DNA of 64,000 nt, taken from positions 247,025-311,024 of the forward strand of contig NZ_LT629845.1 in the NCBI RefSeq assembly GCF_900106785.1. Direction: 5' to 3'. Positions 26,934-34,405 of the stretch are shown piece after piece. This stretch comes from Prevotellamassilia timonensis. Lineage in GTDB: Bacteria > Bacteroidota > Bacteroidia > Bacteroidales > Bacteroidaceae. How positions within the stretch are numbered: the first letter of the stretch is position 1; the number at the start of each line of letters is the position of its first letter. Under the pieces are notes generated by a model. That model was not told the origin of the DNA, searched no databases, and saw nothing but the letters and a program-made list of their open reading frames with translations. The translations under genes and the position numbers were made by a program.

Positions 26934-27100
26934 CACAAAACGCTACCACTAATGGGGGCGACGCGTCCCGCGTCGGGCATTAAAGCAAGGGCTCATACAC
27001 TGAACACAAAAGCTCAGCACTAATTACATGCCTGTCTGTGAACCTTTGCTTTGATGCCCGACGCGGGACGCGTCGCCCCCATTAGTGGTAGCGTTTTGTG
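26934..27100. repeat. Long palindromic element, GGGGGCGACGCGTCCCGCG family (copy 2)
   Basis: Outer arms CACAAAACGCTACCACTAAT and complement. Inside, GGGGGCGACGCGTCCCGCG + TCGGGCAT is repeated in reverse, then AAAGCAA/TTTGCTTT. Arms are over 45 bp, separated by about 60 nt that contain CTGTCTGTGAACC like copy 1. Confidence 0.88.
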
Positions 27101-27196
27101 CTTGCGTTTTGTGCTTGTGTTTTGTGGTAGCGATTAGTGCTTGCGTTTAGTGGTAGCGGGGCCTTTACCATACTACAAAAACTTTACTTACCGAGT

Positions 27197-27544
27197 ATCT
27201 TACATCTTACACTAACACATCGTAAATCATTGACCTTCAACGCTTTACTTAGTGTAAGATGCTACAAATTCCACTTACACACAACCTACACAACCCACAC
27301 GCTGCCACACGGCACAAGCACGGGAGGAAGACATCACGGCATAGGGGGTCAGAAAAGTCTGTTGCTCCGACAGTTTTCTCTACGTCCCTATGCCGTATTA
27401 TCTACTGCACACGTCCAAATTGGCTGCGCGGCAGCGGAGTGAGGTGTGTAAGATGTATGTAGGGGCGTGTAAGATACTTTGAAATCATCTTACACTCTTG
27501 AAAACTCTGTGTATCAGCTTGTTACGCACAAAAAGTGTAAGATG
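27197..27544. repeat. Iteron-like region with CATCTTACACT / AGTGTAAGATG
   Basis: ATCTTACATCTTACACT at 27197-27213 faces AGTGTAAGATG at 27534-27544. Further copies are at 27251-27261, 27446-27455, 27467-27476 and 27487-27496, in both orientations. The architecture (inverted ends, internal repeats, no gene) parallels the GTCTGCACT elements at 11673 and 38357 with a different motif. Confidence 0.6.
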
Positions 27545-27603
27545 GCAGTAAAAGCACACACATTCATTTATATGTAGGTAGGCGGGAAGGGGAGCAAATA
27601 TTT

Positions 27604-27620
27604 GTGTACAAATTGTACAC
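27604..27620. promoter_or_regulatory. Palindromic operator-like site
   Basis: GTGTACAAaTTGTACAC, a perfect 8+1+8 palindrome just upstream of the promoter at 27625-27657. Suggests a dimeric regulator. Confidence 0.45.
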
Positions 27621-27624
27621 TTTT

Positions 27625-27657
27625 TTTGTTGGGTTCAATGCCTTCGTGTTACCTTTG
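27625..27657 (+). promoter_or_regulatory. Promoter of the small gene at 27700
   Basis: TTTG (27625-27628), 21 nt, TACCTTTG (27650-27657), 42 nt before the ATG. Confidence 0.65.
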
Positions 27658-27699
27658 CAGCACTTTACTTTTATATCAAACCAAATTGTAGTAACTACC

Positions 27700-28078
27700 A
27701 TGAAACGAATGCTTAACAGAATGCTGCGCTATGCCGACGCCATTGTGAAACGTGGCGTTGACAAACTGATAGACGTTATCGGACATACCCCGGAATCACA
27801 AACTAAAAACACAGAAAAGCCCCAGCCGCAAAAAAGCAAGAGCAACGACACTGACGGCGCACCGCAAGCGACTGGCAACACTACAAACTGCGGTCTGACA
27901 GAACAAACCATCACCCTAATGGACGAACTGTGCGACATACGCTATAATGTGCTTGACCGCACACCCGAAGTGCAACGGCGTGACAAGACGGACAAAGGAG
28001 ACGTTCACTGCCGTGGCTCTGGGGCGTGAACTGGTGCAGCAGCAAGTGCCGCGCCGACGCAGCAGCAAGTCTACATAG
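27700..28078 (+). pseudogene. Hypothetical protein, probably frameshifted (copy A of a repeated gene)
   Basis: The intact frame from the ATG at 27700 to a TGA at 28029 encodes 109 residues: a basic start (KRMLNRMLRYADAIVKRGVD), a charged low-complexity part rich in K, Q, N and T, and the segment TTNCGLTEQTITLMDELCDI then RYNVLDRTPEVQRR. The -1 frame after about 27995 reads on as a protein-like KETFTAVALGRELVQQQVPR to a TAG at 28076. One extra G in AAAGGAGACG would explain this. The NCGLTE..RYNVLDRTPEVQR segment is repeated at 62205-62365. The family was not recognised. It has a good promoter. Confidence 0.5.
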
Positions 28079-28131
28079 CACTGCGTGAGGCGCAAATATG
28101 ACGAGGGGTGCTGAAGAATGTGGCGCTCAAT

Positions 28132-28416
28132 GAGATTTGCCGCTAACGCGGAGAACATAAGGACAAAAGAACATAAGAACAAAAGAGTTTCAAGACATAC
28201 GGGCATGGACTTGCGTCCATGTGCCCTTAAGAACATAAGGGCTACGCCGTAGCGTTTAATGCTATTGTTTTCTTGTTCCATGACGCTCATGGGCTTAACG
28301 GCGTAGCCCTTATGTTCTTGAGGGCACATGGACGTAAGTCCATGCCCGTATGTCTTGAAACTCTTTTGTTCTTATGTTCTTTTGTCCTTATGTTCTCCGC
28401 GTTAGCGGCAGATCTC
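28132..28416. repeat. Very large inverted repeat (arms about 120 bp)
   Basis: The left arm 28132-28252 (GAGATtTGCCGCTAACGCGG...GGGCTACGCCGT) is an almost exact reverse complement of the right arm 28298-28416 (ACGGCGTAGCCC...CCGCGTTAGCGGCAGATCTC). The loop is about 45 nt. Inside each arm a shorter palindrome, CATGGACttGCGTCCATG, lies within CGGGCATGGAC...TGTGCCC. It has no transposase or coding frame. Confidence 0.9.
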
Positions 28417-28435
28417 ATAAAACACCACAATATCC

Positions 28436-28512
28436 CGACTTCATCGCTCTTTTGTACCATTGAATGGCGCATGTTGAAAAACGAAGCGTTACGTCATTTG
28501 ATTGGGTGACGC
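28436..28512 (+). repeat. Segment repeated near the right end of the window (copy A)
   Basis: TTTTGTACCATTGAATGGCG and GGGTGACGCATTGACGAAG match the minus strand of 62023-62114 at about 85 percent by eye. It lies downstream of the repeated small gene in both places. Confidence 0.7.
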
Positions 28513-28723
28513 ATTGACGAAGTTAGGAGGGCCTTGGCACACCATTTTTATGCGAGATGTGGCGTTTTGGCCAGTTAAATGCCCTATTTTGCAAGTTAGC
28601 CTCGCATTGTTACATAATTTTTATGTACATTTGCTACCGGTAGTTATTCTGAAATGAATAACAGATGGTATATACGACCTATTAATACTTACGAATACAA
28701 ACTTTTTTACCCATCATCATTCT

Positions 28724-30022
28724 ATGAGAAGAAGTCTACAATTCATGCTCATGTGCTCATTGTTGTGCGGCTCGCCTGCATACGTTTGGGCACAAAATGT
28801 GACCACTGGCAACATAACCAGTGTGGCGGCAAAAGATCAGCCTAACCTGGTAAATGTCAAACTCACGGGAACGTTGACCACCACAGGCAACAGCGATTTT
28901 CGCCAGCTGCGTGACCTTTGCTATTCAATGGCCACGCTCGATCTGTCGGCGGCCAACTGTCCGAACATTTCTAAAAATGCGCTCCATTCGCGCCATCACT
29001 TGCGGAGCCTTGTGTTGCCCAACAACCTTTCAACCATTGGCTCGCAGGCATTCTTCGCTTGCGACTCTTTAGCAGGCACACTGACATTTTCGAGAACAAC
29101 AACCAGCATCGGTGCCAGCTGTTTTGCAGGCTGCAAGTCGTTACAAGGCATTCAGTTCGCTGGCTCGGGTCAGTTGGTAAACATTGGCTCGTATGCTTTC
29201 GAGGGTTGCACAAGCTTGGCGGGCACTGTCAGCATACCTTCAACCCTTGTTGTGTTGCGCGATGGCGTTTTCTCGCGTTGCAGCAGTCTCGAGGGTATCA
29301 AGTTGCCTTCTACTTTGCAGTCGATAGGCAACAACACCTTCTTTAATTGCACCAGTCTTTCGGGCGACATCAATCTCGACAAGATGGTAACCCGCATAGG
29401 CGCCTCAGCTTTTGCCGAGTGCAAGAGCCTCACACACATCAGCATGCCGAGAGCCCTGCAGCAGTTAGGCGATGCCGCTTTCATGAATTGTAGCGGTTTG
29501 CGTGGCGAGGTAAGCATTCCGGGCAGCATCTTGTATTTTGGTAAGGGCGCATTTTCAGGTTGCAGTGGCATAGAAAGCGTCATTCTGCCTGCCGAACTCA
29601 CCGAACTCAAAGCATGTGCGTTTGCCGGTTGTACCGGACTCAAAACCATAAAGGTTTATGCCGAAACTCCCGCAGCAGTCGATGCCACAGCCTTTGCCGG
29701 GGTTGACTGCGCCAATGTAGACTTGCTGGTGCCCGAGGGTAGCGAAGAGGCTTATAAATCGGCCGAGGTGTGGAAAAACTTCAACATCGGTACTGTCACC
29801 ACAGTCAGCACCCAGCAGGCATTAGCCAAAGTTACTGCCACTGTCGAAGGCAGCAAGGTATGGCTCAAGCATTTGCCTCAGGGCAGCCGTGTGCAGATGT
29901 ATAATGCACAAGGCCAGCTCTTGCAGTCATTGCAGGGCGAGGGTGAAATTGCTTTGCCCTTACAGGTAAGAGGCGCTTACCTTGTCAAGGTTAACAATCG
30001 TACATTCAAAGTAAATTACTAA
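28724..30022 (+). CDS. Secreted BspA-like leucine-rich repeat protein with probable type IX sorting domain
   Basis: A 432-residue protein. Signal peptide RRSLQFMLMCSLLCGSPAYVWAQ. From about residue 75 to 340 there are LRR_5/BspA-type repeats of about 23 residues, such as LSTIGSQAFFACDSLAGTL and ITSIGASCFAGCKSL-like units (IGxxAFxxCxSLxxI). The C-terminal 70 residues (VWLKHLPQGSRVQMYNAQGQ, then GAYLVKVNNRTFKVNY) look like a Por/type IX secretion C-terminal domain. BspA-type proteins of oral Bacteroidales bind host matrix and other bacteria. First gene of a cassette with the hexosaminidase and ricin-like genes. Confidence 0.87.
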   Translation: MRRSLQFMLMCSLLCGSPAYVWAQNVTTGNITSVAAKDQPNLVNVKLTGTLTTTGNSDFRQLRDLCYSMATLDLSAANCPNISKNALHSRHHLRSLVLPNNLSTIGSQAFFACDSLAGTLTFSRTTTSIGASCFAGCKSLQGIQFAGSGQLVNIGSYAFEGCTSLAGTVSIPSTLVVLRDGVFSRCSSLEGIKLPSTLQSIGNNTFFNCTSLSGDINLDKMVTRIGASAFAECKSLTHISMPRALQQLGDAAFMNCSGLRGEVSIPGSILYFGKGAFSGCSGIESVILPAELTELKACAFAGCTGLKTIKVYAETPAAVDATAFAGVDCANVDLLVPEGSEEAYKSAEVWKNFNIGTVTTVSTQQALAKVTATVEGSKVWLKHLPQGSRVQMYNAQGQLLQSLQGEGEIALPLQVRGAYLVKVNNRTFKVNY

Positions 30023-30044
30023 CCCTCAATCAGACACAATATTT

Positions 30045-31658
30045 ATGAAAAAGATATTTCTTTCCATCGCACTGCTTTGTGCAGCAAGTTGGGTGGCCCC
30101 AACAGTTGCCACCGCACAAAATTTGGTGCCAATCCCTTTGAAAATGGCCTCAGCACAGGGCCAGCCGCTTGTATGGCAGAATGTTGGACAAATCAACTGC
30201 CCCGACGAGTTGGCCAACGAAAAGGCGCACTTGCTGCGCATTCTTGCCGACCGTGCAGGCATAACCACTCTTAACGACAACGGCACAGCACAAATAACGC
30301 TCTCTATCGACACCTCGCTCAACGACGATGAGGCTTACACGCTTTCAATCGACGAGAATGGCGTAAACATTGCCGGCAAAACGGCCGCGGGTGTGTTCTA
30401 TGGCATCATGACCATGGAGCAACTCATGATAGATGACAATGCCTCGGCCCGTTGCATCGAAACCAACCCTATCACCATCGAAGATGCACCGCGCACCCAT
30501 GTACGCGAGTTGATGGTTGACCCTTGCCGCATATTCGTTCCTTACGAACGTCTGAAGGAGATTGTGCCCGAAATGGCACGTTACAAACTTAACAGTATTC
30601 ACCTCCACTTGGTCGATGACCAAGCATGGCGCATTGAAATAAAGAAGTATCCGCAACTTATCGAGAAAAGCACCTCGCGTGTGGGCATGGACGACATGCT
30701 GATACCCATATCTGGCTACTACACACAAGAGCAGATGAAGGACTTCGTCAAGTACTGTGCACAATATCATGTTATGGTTGTGCCCGAAATCGAAATGCCG
30801 GGACACGAAGTGGCTGCCATTCATGCTTTCCCCGAACTTACTTGTGGTGGAAAGCAAGTGCCTATCCGCACCACTTGTGGTGTGTCGAACGAACTGCTCT
30901 GCCCGGGCAACGAATTTACTTATGAGTTCCTTGGCAACGTGTTCCGCGAGTTGGCCGATGTGTTCCCATGCAAATATGTTCACCTTGGTGGTGATGAGGC
31001 CGGTAATCCCGCCCTCGACTGTTGGACCACTTGCGAGAAGGACAAGAAACTCAAGAAAAAGCTCGGTATCACCACTACCGACCGGTCGGAAAACTGGAAA
31101 CTGCAAAAGTACATGTTCGACCGTATTATTGACACCTTGCGCACCAAGTACGACAAGGTACCCATGTTCTGGTACGAAACCGACTTTAAGGAGATACAAG
31201 AGGGCTGTGTCACATTTGCTTGGCGTAATGGTCTGACAGAACCTGCAGTGCAGGCGGCTATCGACAATAATGCCAAAATCATGATGTGCCCTGGCGACTA
31301 TTGCTATTTCGACTATCCCATGGCAAGTGGCGATATGCCCGAGGTAAACTGGGGTATGCCCGTGCGCACGTTCGAGACTGTTTACCAGTTCGACCCAGGT
31401 TGGGGCAAAGGTGAGGAATTTGAAAAGAACAATCTCTTTGGCGTGGCCGGCACTCTGTGGAGCGAATCTATCAATTCGCCCGAGCGCATATTCTACCAGG
31501 CCTACCCACGTTCGCTGATATTGGCCGAGGCAGGTTGGAGCGCACAAAAGAACCGTTCGTGGAAGGGTTTCTTAAAGCGTTCACGCCCCTTGATGCTCGA
31601 CCTTCAGCATCGCGGCATCACCTTCTCAATGCCTACCGAATACATCGACTTGCAGTAA
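30045..31658 (+). CDS. Exo-beta-N-acetylhexosaminidase, GH20
   Basis: A 537-residue exported enzyme with signal peptide KKIFLSIALLCAASWVAPTVATA. An N-terminal GH20b-type domain (KMASAQGQPLVWQNVGQINC to AGVFYGIMTMEQLM) precedes the catalytic barrel. The barrel shows HLHLVDDQAWRIEIKKYP, VPEIEMPGHEVAAIHAFPEL and the catalytic Asp-Glu pair in YVHLGGDEAGNP near residue 315. GH20 enzymes remove terminal GlcNAc or GalNAc from glycoproteins, mucins or chitin by substrate assistance. It starts 22 nt after the leucine-rich gene and lies 41 nt before the ricin-like gene, so the three are probably one operon. There is no C-terminal sorting domain of the neighbours' type. Confidence 0.94.
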   Translation: MKKIFLSIALLCAASWVAPTVATAQNLVPIPLKMASAQGQPLVWQNVGQINCPDELANEKAHLLRILADRAGITTLNDNGTAQITLSIDTSLNDDEAYTLSIDENGVNIAGKTAAGVFYGIMTMEQLMIDDNASARCIETNPITIEDAPRTHVRELMVDPCRIFVPYERLKEIVPEMARYKLNSIHLHLVDDQAWRIEIKKYPQLIEKSTSRVGMDDMLIPISGYYTQEQMKDFVKYCAQYHVMVVPEIEMPGHEVAAIHAFPELTCGGKQVPIRTTCGVSNELLCPGNEFTYEFLGNVFRELADVFPCKYVHLGGDEAGNPALDCWTTCEKDKKLKKKLGITTTDRSENWKLQKYMFDRIIDTLRTKYDKVPMFWYETDFKEIQEGCVTFAWRNGLTEPAVQAAIDNNAKIMMCPGDYCYFDYPMASGDMPEVNWGMPVRTFETVYQFDPGWGKGEEFEKNNLFGVAGTLWSESINSPERIFYQAYPRSLILAEAGWSAQKNRSWKGFLKRSRPLMLDLQHRGITFSMPTEYIDLQ

Positions 31659-31699
31659 AAGGGCCGCACATACATTACTAACGATACAACATCAGATTT

Positions 31700-33508
31700 A
31701 TGAAAAAGATATTTCTAACGCTCTTCGCATTGTTGGCATTCGCATTTAATGTGCAGGCCGACAACATTGTGAGCGGTCAAAAGTACAAAATAGTAACGCT
31801 CGATGGCACAAAAGCATTGAGCTGTGGCGAAGTGGCCAAAAACAATGTCACGCTTACACTCACCAACTTGAGCGACACCGAGGAAGGCCAGGTATGGGTG
31901 CTGACCCAAAACGGCAACTATTGGGGCATAACCTCGGCAATGGGGGCATTTAATATAGATAATCCTTCCAAGAACCATTTAGGATTCGGTAACCAGCTTT
32001 GTTTATGGCAAACAGAAGGTAGCAACAACCAGAAGTGGACTTTCGAGGCAGCAGACGATGACTCATATTACATGATCCCATTCGAAAATGCCGAGAAATG
32101 TTATGCGCTTGATGCCAATGGCAACTTTACATTTCAGGACAAAGGTGCCGACACACGTGTCAAGTTGGTCAAGTATGTTGAACCCGTCATTACCATTGAT
32201 GGCATAACCAGCGGCAACTACTACCAAATTTGCACATTCGACACTTCGGCAGCATTAAGCAACAATGGTTCAACGGCCAATAACACCATATTGACCATGC
32301 AGCCTTTTGATGTAAAGGACGAAGGACAGATATGGCAAATAAACCGTTCGGGAAATTATTGGACCATAAAGAGCTCGGTAGGCAATGTCAACATCGACAA
32401 CCCATCAGCCTCAAACAATGCAAACTATCACAAGCTCTTGCAGTGGCAAACAAGCGGTGGCGACAACCAAAAGTGGACCTTTGAGAAGGCTGATGACAAC
32501 TCATATTACATGGTTCCCTTCGAAAACGCTGAGAAGTGCTATGGCTATAATGCAGACGGCACCATGACTTTTCAGGACAAGACCAGCGCGGTACGTGTCA
32601 AGTTGGTTGAGGCTAAGCCCGTTTCATTGGCCAATGCCGTTGCCAATGGTTACTATTGCATTCAGGCAGTTAGTGTATTCCCCGACTACAACTACAATAG
32701 CGAGGGACGTTTTGTGTCGTTCGATGCCAACGGCAATGCCTCGTTGAGCACAGATTACACCTACCAAGGTTCGCGCTTGCTCATTAGTACAAATGATGAA
32801 GGCGTTGCCACCCTCACGCTGCCGCAATCAGGTGCCAATGTAACGGTTGACGGAAATGCTGTTAAGTCTGCCACCACAGCCGAAGCATCAAAGTTTGTCT
32901 TGTTCCTCAACGAGGACGAATGGACGCTCGATTCGCACCTGGCCATTCATGCCGGCAGCACCACTGATGCCAAGAGCGGCAGCACGCTTTCGTTTGTTGC
33001 ACCCAATGCAGCTGGTTCAGCGCTCACCATAGCCAACAAGGTGGCAAAGAACGCCTTCACCTTCCGCTTGGTGCCGCTTCCCGCTTCGGCTGAGACCGAT
33101 AGATTGCAGCAGGCAGTCAGCAGTGCACAGCAGGTGCTCGCCACTTTGCAGGGTGAAAAGGCTGAGGCTCTCAAGCAAGCCATTGCCTTGGCACAAAGCG
33201 AACTCGACTATCCGTACCTTACAGCCAACGATGTGGCTTACGACGTAGAGGTGCTGAATGGCAAGGTAGCCGAACTGACTGGTCAGGGCGACAGCTCTGT
33301 CAAGAACTTTGGTGAGGTAACTTCAATTAACAACAACCAAACTTCTGCTGTAAAGGTATATACCAAGTTTGGCGGCATTGTTGTTGAGAATGCCAACCAC
33401 TACAGCATCTATAATGCAGCTGGCCAACAGGTTAACAACAGCACTGCGCTGCCTCATGGCACCTATGTGGTTGTGGCCGATGGGCAAGTAGTTAAAGTTG
33501 TGCTCTAA
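31700..33508 (+). CDS. Secreted ricin-like (beta-trefoil) repeat protein with probable type IX sorting domain
   Basis: A 602-residue protein with signal peptide KKIFLTLFALLAFAFNVQA. Two tandem units of about 145 residues (31 to 165 and 170 to 305) share GQIWQINRSGNYWTIKSS-type, NIDNPS, LQWQTSGGDNQKWTFEKADD and YYMVPFENAEKCYGY motifs; QxWxF units are typical of ricin-type carbohydrate-binding folds. A middle part (310-470) is less clear. A helical stretch of about 70 residues (QQAVSSAQQVLATLQGEKAE) follows. The end, NHYSIYNAAGQQVNNST to VVADGQVVKVVL, is a Por-type sorting domain. A lectin working with the hexosaminidase is inferred. Confidence 0.78.
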   Translation: MKKIFLTLFALLAFAFNVQADNIVSGQKYKIVTLDGTKALSCGEVAKNNVTLTLTNLSDTEEGQVWVLTQNGNYWGITSAMGAFNIDNPSKNHLGFGNQLCLWQTEGSNNQKWTFEAADDDSYYMIPFENAEKCYALDANGNFTFQDKGADTRVKLVKYVEPVITIDGITSGNYYQICTFDTSAALSNNGSTANNTILTMQPFDVKDEGQIWQINRSGNYWTIKSSVGNVNIDNPSASNNANYHKLLQWQTSGGDNQKWTFEKADDNSYYMVPFENAEKCYGYNADGTMTFQDKTSAVRVKLVEAKPVSLANAVANGYYCIQAVSVFPDYNYNSEGRFVSFDANGNASLSTDYTYQGSRLLISTNDEGVATLTLPQSGANVTVDGNAVKSATTAEASKFVLFLNEDEWTLDSHLAIHAGSTTDAKSGSTLSFVAPNAAGSALTIANKVAKNAFTFRLVPLPASAETDRLQQAVSSAQQVLATLQGEKAEALKQAIALAQSELDYPYLTANDVAYDVEVLNGKVAELTGQGDSSVKNFGEVTSINNNQTSAVKVYTKFGGIVVENANHYSIYNAAGQQVNNSTALPHGTYVVVADGQVVKVVL

Positions 33509-33535
33509 GCACCTTTAGCATATCGCGTAAATGGC

Positions 33536-33579
33536 AAGTGTCCGGTAAAATGTGCAACAGCACATTTTACCGGACACTT
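33536..33579. repeat. Intergenic palindrome, TGTCCGGTA family (perfect 19-bp arms)
   Basis: AAGTGTCCGGTAAAATGTG pairs with CACATTTTACCGGACACTT around a 6-nt loop, between the convergent ricin-like and RsmI-like genes. Terminator role likely. Confidence 0.88.
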
Positions 33580-33634
33580 TCGTATTTATTGTCCAATTTA
33601 GCACGCAGGCCTTGCGGCAAACAAAATGCCAGCG

Positions 33635-34342
33635 TTAACCAGCGTAAATGGCAAAGATGGTAGGAATCTTGTTCAAGTCGGGTGGGGGAGTCTGCTTCCA
33701 CTCTTTCACCGTTTTCGATTGCAGAAACTCTTGTGTGGTAGTCAGCCCCGAGGCAATGCACAGTCGTGTGCGCGGGTTGCAGGTAGACAAGATGTCGGCA
33801 ATCATCTTATGGTTGCGATAGGGCGTTTCAATGAATAGCTGTGTCTGGTGTTCAGCAGCAGAGCGGCTTTCGAGTTGTTTCAACCTTTTGGCACGGTCGC
33901 CAGGTGCAATGGGCAGATAGCCATGAAAGGCAAAACTCTGTCCGTTAAATCCCGAACCCATCACTGCCAACAGAATGGACGAAGGGCCGACCAATGGCAC
34001 CACATGCAGTCCCTCACGTTGGGCTATGGCCACCACGTCAGCTCCAGGGTCGGCCACTGCGGGGCAGCCAGCCTCGCTTATAACACCAACCGACTCGCCT
34101 TTGCGCAGCGGGTCAAGGTATTTTGAAAATAACGCTGCATCGGCATGCTTGCCCATGGGGTAGAACGTCAAACTGTCAATATCAATGTCGCGGTCAACTT
34201 GTTTCAAAAAACGGCGTGCTGTGCGCACCTCCTCCACAATAAAATGCCGCAACCCAAGAATGATGTCCTTGTTATAGGCAGGCAGCACCTGCGACAAGGG
34301 CGTATCACCCAAGGTTACGGGTATAAGGTACAATGAAGCCAT
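33635..34342 (-). CDS. RsmI-like SAM-dependent methyltransferase (tetrapyrrole methylase fold)
   Basis: A 235-residue protein. The layout is that of RsmI, which 2'-O-methylates C1402 of 16S rRNA: LYLIPVTLGD at the start, FIVEEVRTARRFLKQ, GVISEAGCPAVADPGADVVA, VPLVGPSSILLAVMGSGFNGQSFAFHGYL, and LFIETPYRNHKMIADIL. It is shorter than typical RsmI (about 275 residues) and lacks its C-terminal extension. It matches the short Bacteroidetes paralogue, whose rRNA target is not established. Stands alone, bounded by two strong palindromes. Confidence 0.85.
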   Translation of the reverse strand: MASLYLIPVTLGDTPLSQVLPAYNKDIILGLRHFIVEEVRTARRFLKQVDRDIDIDSLTFYPMGKHADAALFSKYLDPLRKGESVGVISEAGCPAVADPGADVVAIAQREGLHVVPLVGPSSILLAVMGSGFNGQSFAFHGYLPIAPGDRAKRLKQLESRSAAEHQTQLFIETPYRNHKMIADILSTCNPRTRLCIASGLTTTQEFLQSKTVKEWKQTPPPDLNKIPTIFAIYAG

Positions 34343-34362
34343 AGTGTATATTTCAATAATTG

Positions 34363-34402
34363 AAGTTTCGGATTTAACACGGGCGGGCTAAATCCGAAAC
34401 TT
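34363..34402. repeat. Intergenic palindrome, AGTTTCGGATTTA family
   Basis: AAGTTTCGGATTTA (34363-34376) pairs with TAAATCCGAAACTT (34389-34402). The same tips form the palindrome at 51333-51388. Confidence 0.8.
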
Positions 34403-34405
34403 GAG

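Larger units (their letters stand above)
28079..28723. other. Gene-free region before the secreted-protein cassette
   Basis: It holds the very large inverted repeat (28132-28416), a repeat of a segment near the right end of the window (28436-28512), and TACATTTG at 28626-28633, a possible -7 box for the cassette with a leader of about 85 nt. Confidence 0.6.

Noticed and set aside
27137..27442. 101-residue plus-strand frame between the palindrome and the small gene
   Set aside because: It runs through the CATCTTACACT repeats and has low-complexity His/Thr content. No start context or homology was seen.
30345..31547. 400-residue frame antisense to the hexosaminidase gene
   Set aside because: The plus strand has full GH20 motifs and a signal peptide. 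The minus frame has no family marks and is a codon-bias shadow.
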